From Corylus avellana (Eukaryota; Streptophyta; Magnoliopsida; Fagales; Betulaceae), in NCBI RefSeq assembly GCF_901000735.1, contig NC_081541.1, positions 49,228,771 to 49,292,770 on the forward strand: a stretch of 64,000 nt of DNA. The letters are read 5' to 3'. Of the stretch, positions 36,501-47,173 are shown one piece after another (within the stretch, counting starts at the first letter, position 1; each line of letters begins with the position of its first letter). The translations under genes were made by a program, and so were the position numbers. The notes under the pieces are model-generated. The model searched no databases and was not told where the DNA came from. It saw only the letters and a list, made by a program, of their open reading frames with translations.

Positions 36501-37019
36501 AGATAAAAAGTAGTCGGGTTTTTATAATTTGAAATTTGTGAAATCATTTTTTTCCCATTTTTGCCATGCTTACATGTTGATTGAGTTATACATGGTTCAT
36601 GTCATGCACCTGCTTTTATTATGCTTTATGGTGGGGGCATGATTACAATTAACACTTGTGTTTCAGGAATAAAATTAATCAAATAGGTTGTATAATACGT
36701 GTAACTTTTGCATTCCAGTATCTAATAATATCTACACATTGTGCCCTTTTTCTTGTTTCTTCTCTCTTATCACTCTTTTTTTGTTACATATTTTGCTCAT
36801 ATTTATGTAACAGGGAAATTTGGATACTCATCTATTTATGGGGAGTTACCGGAGTTGAAGTTAAAAAGAAACCAGACATTGTCGATCCAATCTGCTCCTT
36901 CAGAGAGGCCTTGGGAGACCATATTCAGTGGGTCATCACATAATCTTCCACCCCTTACCAGATTGTGTTCGGCGTTTTTGGAATCCTTGATGGAGAAAAG
37001 GACTGCCATAGTCGAATGA
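21538..37019 (+). CDS. WDR75: WD40 protein WDR75 / Utp17-like, SSU processome component (808 aa, 16 exons)
   Basis: WDR75 (yeast Utp17/Nan1) belongs to the t-UTP/UtpA group, which starts small-subunit processome assembly and supports pre-rRNA transcription in the nucleolus. Coding exons: 21538-21657, 21723-21896, 23109-23288, 24720-25128, 25678-25796, 25900-25977, 27107-27241, 28024-28068, 28197-28363, 28622-28700, 28779-28864, 30016-30145, 30309-30441, 34406-34572, 35976-36174 and 36814-37019 (TGA). All phases match, giving 808 residues; human WDR75 is about 830. WD-type blades end in RYWDFS, ILVWRG, LVVWQL, FKIWAC, ITLWDP and LSVWSM. Supporting segments are [52 protein letters not shown] and [17 protein letters not shown]. 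The C-terminal 150 residues are the less conserved tail. Assignment to WDR75 rather than another WD40 protein rests on overall order and length, recognised without a database search. Confidence 0.88.
28865..30015 (+). other. WDR75 intron 11 with low-complexity repeat sequence
   Basis: This intron holds a stretch of the plant repeat type with TAAATTGTGCTTTGTCACCC (about 29135) and C/A-rich text (29230-29830) containing an A-run at 29804-29821. It looks transposon-derived, but I could not define ends. No exon is needed here, since flanking exons join in phase (AA|A, Lys). Confidence 0.4.
31430..33925 (+). mobile_element. Decayed L1-type LINE in WDR75 intron 13
   Basis: Plus-strand remnant of a plant L1 non-LTR retrotransposon. 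In order: an endonuclease start, [16 protein letters not shown] (31470); the endonuclease C-terminal part, [13 protein letters not shown] and [16 protein letters not shown] (about 32010-32130), where DHFPILL holds the conserved Asp-His; then, after an internal deletion, the C-terminal part of the reverse-transcriptase ORF ([25 protein letters not shown], [10 protein letters not shown]). A zf-RVT-like segment with [16 protein letters not shown] follows at 33500. The element ends in TATATA and an A-run at 33911-33924. Many stops and frameshifts make it non-functional. It explains much of the 4 kb intron. Confidence 0.85.
34150..34207 (+). mobile_element. LINE-like 3' end with poly-A
   Basis: The stretch ends in GTATACTTATCAAAAGAAAA plus a long A-run. 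TACTTATCAAAA-(A)n is the usual 3' end of many plant L1 elements; compare the minus-strand example at 61268. It is separate from the LINE ending at 33925. Only the tail is recognisable. Confidence 0.4.
35335..35610 (+). mobile_element. SINE-like element with internal tandem repeat in WDR75 intron 14
   Basis: A B-box-like GGTTCGAATCCTCTTGGGTG at 35387 follows an A-box-like region (GGGGTGAAGGCCTTGGAC) by about 45 bp. This is typical of a tRNA-derived SINE. Downstream, a 54-bp segment beginning GACTTACCTGATCCATGTGG occurs twice, at 35447-35500 and 35520-35573, with a period of 73 bp. No protein is encoded. Confidence 0.5.
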
Positions 37020-37890
37020 CTTCCGATGATGTGGGAATAGTTATTCTTTTGATTTGCTTATTCCCCTTTTATCTCCATAGCCCACAGAATTTCTCCGAAA
37101 CAGCAAACAGGGAGAGGAGAGTGTATGCATAAAGATAAGGAAGCTGTACAATAATTGCTAGGCAGAAATGATGTTTGACAATGGGAGATATTTGGTGGTG
37201 GAATGCTCTTCATACATTGAAGTAAATGCTCCGCTGAAGAGAGATTGTCACATTAATGATCTCCTTGATCTCAACCTTAAGAGGGCATATGGGGGGAGAG
37301 ATTTTATGTTAAGCTTAAGGCAGTCGAGTCTTCCTGGTTCAGAAAATTTTGTAATTGTGGCAAGTGATGATGCTGTCAAAATATTGTGATTTTTTTTTTT
37401 TTTTTAGTTAAAATTTTGCAGTTGAGAATGAGCTTGGTGTGAAGACAAAATGGTGTAAGTTTTGTTTAGAGTTCCTTCTTTTTCACTTTGTGCCAAATTT
37501 TTCTGCAAATTGGTTCTTTGATATGCAACTCAAATGCTATTCATGTGACAAAATGTACCAAAGTCCGTTCTTTATATCGCCATCTGGCTTTATTTTTCAG
37601 GTTCGAAAGCTGGCATGATGGATTTTGTTTTGTACATATAATGCTTCATTGATATTTACATGAAATTTGATATCGAGCCTCTAGTCAGGGTTCTCATCTA
37701 GGTGTGTAAATGAACTGAATTGTTTATAAATAGTTTGTATAAGCTCGACTCGAGTTTAGTCCATCTAATAAATAGTTGGAGTCGAATAATAATTTGGTTC
37801 AAATATATATTAGGAAAAAATATAAAATTGATCCCTAGGCTTTTATCCATTTGTATGTAATTAGCTCCCTTATGAACTCCATGTGGTAAG
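37020..37890 (+). other. WDR75 3'UTR and downstream sequence
   Basis: Sequence after the WDR75 stop. It contains a 73-codon open frame at 37168-37389, ending FVIVASDDAVKIL, not in frame with WDR75. I treat it as part of the 3'UTR or a decayed fragment. An AGCTCGACTCGAG-type repeat occurs near 37740. Confidence 0.4.
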
Positions 37891-37903
37891 CAAAAAATGC
37901 AAA

Positions 37904-38170
37904 GGACAAAAATTTTCTTTAACCTACTCTAGTAAGTACTAAGTGCTATCTCTCATATTTTTTTTTAATATTTTGATAGTTTTTTTTCATTCCACTAATC
38001 TAGGGAAATAGGATACTCTTATACTCTCAATTTTATTTGAAATGGAGATGATCATTTTCCTAGTCTAGGAACACAAATGTTAATTTCTTAGAAATTTAAA
38101 AATATTGTCACTTATTAGAGTAGATTAAAGAAAATTTCATCCAAACCGATTTGGAGGAAATTTGTGTCCA
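37904..38170. mobile_element. MITE with long imperfect inverted repeats (GGACA... family)
   Basis: The left arm, GGACAAAAATTTTCTTTAAC followed by CTACTCTAGTAAGT, is mirrored by the right arm, ACTTATTAGAGTAGATTAAA followed by GAAAATTTCATCC and ending TTTGTGTCC. The right terminal TTTGGAGGAAATTTGTGTCC closely matches the end of the MITE at 44090-44322 (TTTGGAGGAAATCTCTGTCC), so both belong to one family. Confidence 0.65.
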
Positions 38171-39243
38171 AACGGCAAATAGATTCAAGCAGTGAGTGTT
38201 GTCAGTTCATGAGACTTTAAAAAATGACTAACAATTCACGGGACTCAATAGTATTTAACCTTATATATATACTTTTTCCCAAAACCGTGAGTGATATAAA
38301 TTAGACAATTTCGAATGGTCAAATTATCAATTTCTCCAGCAGATTAATACTTCTCAACTGAAATGATAAATTGCTCCAGCACAAGCATCCGCGTCATCTC
38401 GTCTTTTTTTCCTTTCCATTATTTCCACTAAAAGATATCAATTTTCCCACTAGACTAATTATAACCTCTTCACAATCGATTAAAAAGTGGCACCCCCTTG
38501 TAACCCTTTACCCAATTGATTAAAAAATAAATAATTAATTGAAGAGGCATCATCTCTTACACTTACTACAGTGATTCTTTCTTTACTTATTCCCAACAGA
38601 AAAAAACCTATTTTCCTTCCTACTGCATGCACATAATTTTATTTTTATTTTCCTAGTATCCCCAAATGAATATAGCAACCAACTTAAACGCATATAGATT
38701 TCGATTGAATCAGAAATACATTCACCAACATATATATGGTATTATGAACAGTTATCCAAGATAAAAGATTAAAATTCTGTTCATAAACAGAGATTGCAGC
38801 AAAAAGAGAAATAAATATTGTAGCTAGGAGAGAGGCCTATTTGGCTCTAACAAATCTAGAACACCAGTAAATAGCCTCACGATGACTAGTTATTCTAGCT
38901 TCCTTTCTATCACAATGTTGTACTGGATGCCTTGAGAAACATGAAAATATACAATGAAGCCATGTGGTTAAGCTGTTAAATTTCATGTCATGTGTATTGT
39001 TAGAGCGATGATGGTACTGGGCAACATAAAAATGTAAAACTCAACACTTATTATATCAGTCACTAAAATGTAGGCTATTATGTAACAATCTACATGACAC
39101 TTGTCAAGTTTACAAATTAACGTGGTAATTCACGTGATACTTATTTTCATAAAAAACACATTATCACATAAGTTTAAAAGCGAATTCCTCGAGCATTTTC
39201 CTAATTTTGTGGAATTCAAAAGGAGATGCTTTTAGATGACTCA
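38171..39243. other. Gene-free AT-rich stretch
   Basis: AT-rich DNA with no convincing exon, RNA gene or bounded transposon. Confidence 0.4.
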
Positions 39244-39900
39244 ATGCAATTTGTATCCGCAAATGGTATGCACAATTGAATAATGTTGATGATAGTATTC
39301 CAAGAGGTGATGGTGTAGCAGTCCGAGAGATGATAATCTGCAAAAAAAGGAAATAGCATAAGAGCTTGTCAGGGTGTTCCGGTGGGGGATATTTCTGATG
39401 CCCAAGTCAATTAATGATTCGAAAGAAGGAAAGTTAGTGGGAAAAATAGCTTGAGAGTGATTAATCCAAACACTTGGTTGAAGCTTCCCTTTTATAGGCA
39501 TTAAGTAGTAGTTAGTGTTCCTTGATTCTTGACCCTACGTTCCCGAGGATCTACTGTGCGTAATGCTAGAAAAGTGGATCATGGGATTGTGGGCCAACTC
39601 TTGATCATGGGATCGTGGAGTTGGTCGATGGCTCGGCCACGTTCATATAGAACGTGACTCCCGCTTTATTTTCTGGCACGTCTACACGTGGCTCGGTTCA
39701 GCGCTGAAAGCTTGACCACATTCTTTGGTGAACATGGCATCTCTTAAAAAAAACGATAACCTTCTTTTCCTGTTTTACCCTTGGTGGGCTGATTTAATAT
39801 TGGCCTTGTGGTGGGCTTGTATGATGTGAATAATCATTGGGGGCCATTGAGTATTTGTGGCTGATCTATTACCTAACAAAAAAACGTGGGAATGCTAACA
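39244..39900 (-). mobile_element. Probable Ty3/gypsy-type LTR (solo or fragment)
   Basis: Read on the minus strand it starts TGTTAGCATTCCCACG (39900) and ends near ...AATTGCA (39244). A good TATA box, CCTATAAAAGGG, lies at about 39490. It is followed by GAATCATTAATTGACTTGGG and CATCAGAAATATCCCCCACC, which resembles the R/U5 region of many plant gypsy LTRs (TTGACTTGGGCATCGGA...). No internal domain or second LTR is nearby. No clean 5-bp target duplication was found. Confidence 0.5.
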
Positions 39901-40790
39901 ATTGGGTTATACAATTGTAAGTAATATGGGCAATGTAAACTTGGAACAATGAAATTAGCCAGCTTTAATCATTCTTTGGTTGACCAATGGGTATTTGTGT
40001 AATATTATATACTTATGTACCAAACCCAATATGGATATATGGTGGATTGAATGTGTGAGGCTTAAAGTCAACGATTTTCTTTTTTCAAATCTTATATTTT
40101 TTCTTCTTGAACTAAATGGTAGAAATGGGCCACTCAATGGATGAATTATTGTTCCCCGCCAACTCTTTTCAAAGTCAAGCAAGCCTGATGTCACCACCTT
40201 TGCATTGTGGCTTTCTACTCAGAGTCTGAATCATTTGCTAACACTTTCTCCATTCACTCTTTTATGTTACATTTTCAAAATATTAATATTAATAAATAAT
40301 TCAAAAAACAAAATTTATCACGTCAAAATATATTTTCTAAAATAAAATAAAACACTTTCTAAAAAGTATTAACAAACGAGAACTTATGGATAAGCAGGAA
40401 AAATACTCTCAGCCATATGTTGGGAGATTGACAAATTCTGACTTTTTTATTTTTTATTTTTTTAAATAGTCATAGATTTGCCATATGGCCCATATCTATG
40501 TTTGAAATTGATGTGTCCCCCACTAGGTTTTGACCATTTCACCACCCACCCTTTTTTTTTTTTTTGGGTGGCTCGGGGAATTGAAAAAAGTGAATTGGAT
40601 TGCGACTTTGTAATTATGATGCAAGGGAAAGGAAGCTAAGCAACCATTTTTTCCTTTTTCAATAAAATGTGATACTTGGATTTTTCCTTTTTTGAATTTT
40701 AATTTCTTTATATTTTTTTTAACTCATTTAGTCTAAAATCATTTAAAACTACCTATGTAGCATTAATCTCGTTAGTTCATTATTGCAACA

Positions 40791-41605
40791 TGGTATCAGA
40801 TTCACTTTTTTTGTGGCCTTCAATGTCATTAACGTTTTTAGGTGTTCTCTTCAACAATCTCATTGTTCCGCTATATCCACCTGGCACGCTCCTCGATTCG
40901 TCACCCCAGTAGGTTAGATTTGGTGCGCTGATCTGATAACTGCCTAAGTGGGCTCATTTTTCTTTTTATTTTTATTTTTTATATTTGGCCCGTCGTCGGC
41001 TCCTTTTGAAGTTTGACACATTATCAGCCCTGGCCCGTTGTAGGCCCCTTTTGAAGTTTGGCTCATTGTCAGCCCGGGCCCGTTGTCGGCCCCTTTTAGA
41101 GTTTTGGCCCATTGCCGGCCATTTTGCATCTGCATTCAGGAGTCACATGCCGCCGTCGCTGGCTGCCCCGCCAGCCTCTATCTCTTCCAGTAGTCACCAC
41201 CATCTATGGCTCGTTCCCGGCCTCCGCCACCGCTGTTATCATTGTTTCTGATTTCAAACTCAAGGTTCCAGAATATTCCACCTTGAGTTTGAGGGGGAAT
41301 GTTATAATATATGGAAAATATATAATATTTTCCGTATATTCCATAATTATGCTAATATCAAATATTGTCTATTTATGGGTTGATTGTAATCAAATCAAGG
41401 AAATTTGATTACAATAATTGTATTTAAACATTACTCTATAAATATGGACCTTGGTATTGTAGACAAATAAAAAAAAAAATGTTAATGAGCACAATGTAGC
41501 CTTTAGGGGTATTCCGAGTGGTGGATGTAGGTGTCACCAAACCACCTGCAAAATTATTTGTGTTCATTTTCTCTATATTGCTTTTGCTTATTTTCGCATT
41601 ATCAT
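40791..41605 (+). mobile_element. Degenerate Copia-like non-autonomous retroelement
   Basis: TGGTATCAGA at 40791-40800, right after ...GCAACA, matches a primer-binding site for initiator tRNA-Met. A polypurine tract, GAGGGGGAA, at 41291-41299 is followed by an LTR-like start TGTTATAATATATGG at 41300. The LTR-like region contains CTCTATAAATATGG (promoter-like) near 41434 and ends about 41605. The roughly 500-bp interior carries three 45-bp GC-rich tandem repeats and no gag/pol. The upstream flank does not match the 3' LTR, so the 5' LTR is decayed or missing. Confidence 0.5.
40987..41120 (+). repeat. Three 45-bp tandem repeats, GC-rich
   Basis: Units start GGCCCGTCGTCGG at 40987, GGCCCGTTGTAGG at 41032 and GGCCCGTTGTCGG at 41077; the period is 45 bp. 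Each contains CCTTTTGAAGTTTG-like text. The period is a multiple of three, and an open frame reads ARCRPLLKFGSLSAR-type 15-residue repeats. The base composition contrasts with the AT-rich surroundings. Confidence 0.85.
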
Positions 41606-42333
41606 TTTTTCAACGAATTTTAGGAAAACTTTAAATTGACTAGTTTTCTTAGAGTGATAGCATAAATGTGGTTAACACTTTTCTCTGGATCGTTACAACA
41701 CCTTCATTGGCTTTGCTTTGAACTGTCCCAAGTGTAATATTGATCAACTTCTTTTTACCAAAATTATAGGCAATATATGAACCAATTCCTTTTTATTAAC
41801 CATATATATAAACAAGCTCAAATAATATTCTAACCAAGAGGGAAAAAAAGTTATATTATATATTCACAATCAAGTGATTAAAATATTGATCAACACAAGT
41901 TTGAGAAAAATCGACACCTTGTGATCTAAGAAAGAAATAAAAGTGGTTTTTTAAAAAATAAAATAAAATAAAAGTAAGAAGATGTATTTTATTTTTTATG
42001 AAACAGAAAAGGAGAAAAGAAGCCTGGTGGATTTGGTCGGTTGTAGGAAATAATTCATTATGCAGAATAGTCGGTTCACATTTTTCTGTCCATAATTTTT
42101 ATTATTTTTTTTATTTTTTTAAGATATGTGGTTCATAATTGATTATTACTTCAATAGTGAAAATTCATGACATTTGGCAGGATTGGAACTTTTAAAGCAG
42201 AAAATGCCATATGCACCTCAGCTTTCATTGTTACTATATATTTTATATGTTTGTGGGGTGAGGGGTGGTGATGATTTCGATTTTTTAAATTATCAGTCTT
42301 TGCTTGTTATCTCAAAAATCAAATTTTTGAACG

Positions 42334-43040
42334 GTTGGATTGAAGTGCTGCAGGCTAGCAGCCGACAGAAAACCTCTAATGCTAAAGTCAGTAAATTTGT
42401 CGAGAAAATATAATTGAGAGAATTTTAGGGTAGAAGAAGCTATTATCTTATTTGGGATGATCCCTCCTTTATATTAGACTTCTAATTAATCATTAATGAT
42501 ACAGATAAAGATTAGTACTAGATAGGCTTAAAGGTTTAATAGTTGAATTTATGATTGGATCATTTCAAATTAGAATTATGATTAATTAGGAGTCTTGTCA
42601 ATTTAGGAGTCATCTTGTATTTATTTAAAGATATTTTGTGATGAATGAAAGAAGAAAAAATATTTGTGAAAGTTGTGGTATTCTCCCGCCCTAAGTGAAG
42701 TATTGTGGTATTTCCTACCCGAAATAGTTAATATTATCAATATATTTTTGTTATTAGTTGTGGGTATCAATCACAACAAGTTACCAACAAAACAAGAAGA
42801 AAATTATTGAAGTGGCGCCAGTCAGCAGCCAATAGGAAAACTTTTGATACTAAAGTCAATAAATTTGTTGAGAAAATAGAATAGAGAGAGTTTTATGGTA
42901 TATATTTTAACTCTTACAATCTCATAAGTTTATAATATATGTACATACCCAAACACTCAATGAAAGTATCCCTAATATCATAGATCAAATCCTTGTAAAA
43001 GATAGTGCAGAGAAACTCTCTTTCTCTCTTTTTCTCTTTT
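42334..43040. repeat. Dispersed repeat family R, copy B
   Basis: Same family as 19660-20365, uninterrupted at its left side (TTTTTGAACGGTTGGATTG). Contains TGAAGTGGCGCCAGTC near 42808. Internal direct repeats at about 42334 and 42806. Confidence 0.85.
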
Positions 43041-44089
43041 ATATAATACAATATTATTATTATTATTATATATGTGTGTGTGTGACGTGCTTTAAACTAA
43101 TTATCTAACTAGTGTTGATCAGATTCAGTAGTACAATAATATATTGAAAAAAAATAATCAAAATAATATATGTGGTCATGATAAAGTAAAAGTATTATTC
43201 TAATACAGTCGGCAAAAGGCATTTAGCAGTGAAGAATTTTGAAAGGAATGATCGGTGATAATTTTGGTTAAAGAGTGTTTAAAAATATGGGAGAGAGAAC
43301 CTTTTGAGAAATTTTTTTGCGTTAAGTCAAAATCGTGGGCTACTGCATCTTTTTGCATCTTAATTAAGACATATTACAACTTTTGAAAGGGTTGTTTTAT
43401 CCCTTTCCAAGGGACACCTCCCACGACAACCTATCACCCATGGAAGATAATTGAATATATGGGGATATACATTATTATAGTGTGATTACTTCATATAATA
43501 GTTAGTGCATGATAAGATTTTTAGTTAGATATGATTGACCCTAATACCAAAATTTTGCCATATGCCAACTCTCATATGTAAAACCTACAGATCGGAGTCA
43601 GCTCGTGACATGGCCCACCTCCTCATGGTACTAGATCTTTGGACTTGTCATATGAGTCGATTTGGGGAAGTTTGAACTCAAACGGAGGGCCAATTCCGTG
43701 GCCTTATTCGTGGAAGGGAGATCATATCCCTAGAGGATGTTGTCGACGGATAACCAATGTTTTTCATTGGCCTTCTTAATGATCTCTGTAAACTTAGGTT
43801 TCAAGTCATGCACTCGACTACCTTCAGTTGGGTGTTCCAGTTTATTAAGCTTGGACTCTTGTTGGGCTGATGGTGGACGAATCCTTTCCACATTATTTCT
43901 TATGATGCTCTTACGATCTTCGTCATTTCTCCATACTCATTAAATTACTTATGGGTGTAAAAAAAGAAAAAAATGGAAAAGTGAGAATATGTATTAGGTC
44001 TAGTGATTGCTATTCATTACCTAGGGCTGTTAATTATAGTCATAATGTATGTTAGATCTTTTCGCCTATATTCTATTTATTTTAAAAAT

Positions 44090-44322
44090 GAGAGAGTTTT
44101 TCTCTAAACTGAGTTGGAGAAAATTTTTTCAACCTATTCTATAAAAATGACATGTGTCATCTACATGTGAGAAACACATGCTTTTTTTAATTGCAAGAAC
44201 AAAGTTTGAAGAAATTTTATTTAAAAAGAATGGACTTCTCACATGTAGATGACACATGTTTTTTTTATAGAATAGGTTGGAGGAATTTCCTCCAATCCAG
44301 TTTGGAGGAAATCTCTGTCCTG
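44090..44322. mobile_element. MITE with ~80-bp inverted repeats and 8-bp target duplication
   Basis: Flanked by TTAAAAAT on both sides (44082-44089 and 44323-44330). Arms are imperfect near the ends (GAGAGAGTTTTTCTC versus CAGGACAGAGATTTCCTC) and nearly identical inside (CAACCTATTCTATAAAAA, ACATGTGTCATCTACATGTG). The paralogous site in unit 2 (TTATTTTAAAAATGCAGG, about 50466) is empty. The 8-bp duplication suggests the hAT class. Confidence 0.9.
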
Positions 44323-44623
44323 TTAAAAATACAGAAAAAAAAAATGAAAATATTCAAGATTATTTATAATACTTTGATAATCAATCTTCAACATTTAATA
44401 GGGCCAAAAAAATCTTGGACATGCATTAATATTGGACCCACGAATCCTTTTAATGTGCCAAGTTGTGCAGAAGAACAGATGTTTGTATATGATTGAACTT
44501 ATGAAACATAGGTATGGTGATAAAGATGTCAGTCTCGATCAATCAAAACACTTAAAAGTATCATAGTTACACTTCCCAAACAGATATTTTGCGCCTCTTT
44601 TTTTTTTTTTTTTGCAATGACCA

Positions 44624-44879
44624 CAAGGCTTTATTTGGCAGTCTTTTTTTTCTTTTTTTCTTTTTTTCTTTGTCATGCATCATTTCCAAAAAAATTAAAA
44701 TAAAAACATTCTAACTTTTTCGACTTTTTATTACTATTCAAATAAAAAAATTATTACAAAACAAAACTGTTTCACTTTTACATACCAGTTTTCACTTTTT
44801 TTACACCAAACTTTTTTTTTTCCCACACCAATCTACATTAACTACAGTATTTAAGAAAAAGGCTTTGCCAAACAAAGCC
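44624..44879. mobile_element. Insertion with GGCTTTGTTTGGCA-like inverted ends
   Basis: Present in duplication unit 1 only. The left end AAGGCTTTATTTGGCAG is mirrored by the right end CTTTGCCAAACAAAGCC. The interior is low-complexity, T/A-rich. In unit 2 the flanks are joined directly as GCAATGACCAATTCCTTCG (about 50759). The superfamily is uncertain. Confidence 0.7.
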
Positions 44880-45851
44880 AATTCCTTCGATTTCTTCTTG
44901 AAGCCTTCGGTTTCATAAAGAAAAGTAAAGCAGCATAAATTTGTAAACCGTTTCTCCCCTACCAAAAATTTAGGTATACATATAGTGCTTACTTTTCTTT
45001 AATTTAGTTGATTACCTAATTTAGGAATAGTATTTTTTTTAAAAAAAAAAAAAAATTATAATAGGAAAAATTCAGTCTATTAATAAAATGGCAGGGAGCC
45101 AGGAGGAAACAAAAAATTTGGCTCGGATTGTTAATATGTTTTGGGAGGATTTTTTGTTTTAAAAGTTTGAAAAAGCATTATGTTGTGGCGTAAATGTGAC
45201 TATTTTCACCTTAATTTCATTTTCTAACTTCTTTCTCTCATATAATTTGAATGATGTGTTGATCATAATTATTATGAGACTGTCATACAAAATGTTATCT
45301 AAACACATGTTATCGTGCTAATTAAATGAACATTGAAGTTTCATTGCACTGGCAAAGTGTGACTGAATTGATATAAAATGACTAAAGATACTGTTTTATA
45401 ATATAGTGCTTTGATGTTTACAAATTTGAAAACAGAGAGATGAGAAAAAGGGTAAGATATTGGAGGAAACTAATTTTTCTCTTGAATATGAAATAAAGAG
45501 GGCATTTCCGCTTAATGAAGAATAATATAAAGGTTTGTACTCTACATTTCATTAAGCTAACATTGATGTTTATCTTTTTATTGTTTCAATAATATTGATG
45601 TTTATGATAAGGATATGACAATGGTTGATGAATACTTTTATTATCTTCTTTTTTCTAACATTAAATAAATGGGTAATATTAAACATGATCATGAATCTAT
45701 TGGATGTAATCTGAGATATCTATTGGATGTAATCTAAGATTAAGGGATAATGATTTAAAATACTCAAAACAACTTTAGAGTTAAATGGATAATAATATTC
45801 CCATTATCGTTACTGTCTTCTTATGATGTTTTGCAATTATATTTAATTTAT

Positions 45852-46021
45852 AAGTAATGCTACAAGTCCCTTTTGTGGCGTTCCAAAAATAATGTAGCTC
45901 TTAAAATCATTATTGGATTCGTGATTGATCATTATTGAATTTTGATCAAATAGTGATTTTAAGAGCCACATCATTCTTGGAGGACACAAGAGTGACACCA
46001 GAGAGACTTGTAGAATTACTC
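45852..46021. mobile_element. MITE of the AGTAATGCTAC family
   Basis: Ends AGTAATGCTACAAGT and ACTTGTAGAATTACT form the inverted repeat. Near-identical 9-mers flank it (TTAATTTAT and TTAATTTCT), suggesting a Mutator-like 9-bp duplication. It is shared with unit 2 (about 52567-52735), so it predates the duplication. Confidence 0.7.
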
Positions 46022-46524
46022 TTAATTTCTACTTTATTCCATCCCTTTTCTCTTATCAGTTTGTTTTGGTGTAAAATGTTGTGTCATAAACTGTTTTCAT
46101 CGGAAGACATGTTTTATTTTTGGGAAAAAATGATTATTTTCCACAGTTTGTTTGCAAATTTGAAAATTGTTCAAAAAATATTTTTTTAATGTTTAGTTCA
46201 TATGAAAAATTACCTAATATTTTTTATATCTCTAATAGCTTATTTGGTTTGAGATTAACAAATTGGTCATTGATCAATTAACCTTTGTTTTTTTGTTTTT
46301 TTTTTACATTTAGTTCATATGAAAAATCACCAAATATTTCCAACATCATTAATAGCTTATTTGGTTTGAGATTAACAAATTGGTCGTTGATCAATTAAAC
46401 TATCTTTTTTTTTTTTTTTTTAACTTTTTGTAAGTAAGTTATTACCATTTCCAATCTTCAACGTTTTACCAAGGAAAATTAGGAAATTGGTTCATTTGGG
46501 GTCACATGAATAAATTATAAGATA

Positions 46525-46660
46525 AAAAGCACGTACCACCCATTTAGTTTCTTTATTCCCATTTCTTTTCTCATCTTCCAAAGAAGTCGAGGCATGAGAA
46601 TGGCATGAAAGGCAATGCCACAAGCTCAATCTTTCTCTCTGGTACAAAATTATTTTATGA
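46525..46660 (+). repeat. Copy of the NSA2 5'-flanking sequence
   Basis: ACGTACCACCCATTTAGTTT through CTGGTACAAAATTATTTTATGAT matches 15207-15332 upstream of NSA2 at about 95% by eye. A second matching piece, AATATAAAGGTTTGTACTC to TTGATGAATACTTTTAT (45520-45645), corresponds to 15110-15175. No NSA2 exon follows here. The AGCCCA/AAACCCT motifs are not included. Confidence 0.85.
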
Positions 46661-47173
46661 TTTTTTTTTTCTCTCTCAGAAATTAATACTTGTAAGTAAA
46701 GCGTTCGATTGACATTAAAAATATAGAGAAAATTAATGTATTAATTAAGAAGCTATTTATCTCTCTCAAATATTAATTATTAATTTGTTGACTACAATGT
46801 CAAAATTGTAGTTATATATATATATGTGAATGAATGAGAACAAGTCATTTTACACGGAATCTCAATACAGGTGTTTACTTGCACTACAAAAGAAATAAAA
46901 CAACTGTATTCAAATCTAAGCAAACATATGTAGACCTGTCAATTTTCAACATGATCTAGAAATTTTACATGAATTTAATATAAAATTAACGGATTAGGGT
47001 TGAAGTGTCCTATGTGTTTAAGTAAATGAGTTGAGTTAGAGTTTATCTATATATGTCTTAACATGATCCGAACCTGATATGCGACATTAATGCTAGTCAG
47101 TTTTTACACTACCTATTTATTTATATACTCCTACTTCAAAATGAGATAGAAATAAGATTTTCCTTAATAATAG

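Larger units (their letters stand above)
41917..47173. repeat. Distal tandem duplication, unit 1
   Basis: About 5.26 kb, repeated at 48155-53361 in the same orientation. Both begin CCTTGTGATCTAAGAAAG and end near AAGATTTTCCTTAATAATAG. The first 1.1 kb (42.0-43.1 versus 48.3-49.35 kb) is nearly identical; the rest is more diverged. The unit carries repeat R (42334-43040), MITEs at 44090 and 45852, and at 45520-45650 and 46525-46660 sequence matching the 5' flank of NSA2 (15105-15335). No intact gene was found. Confidence 0.9.
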
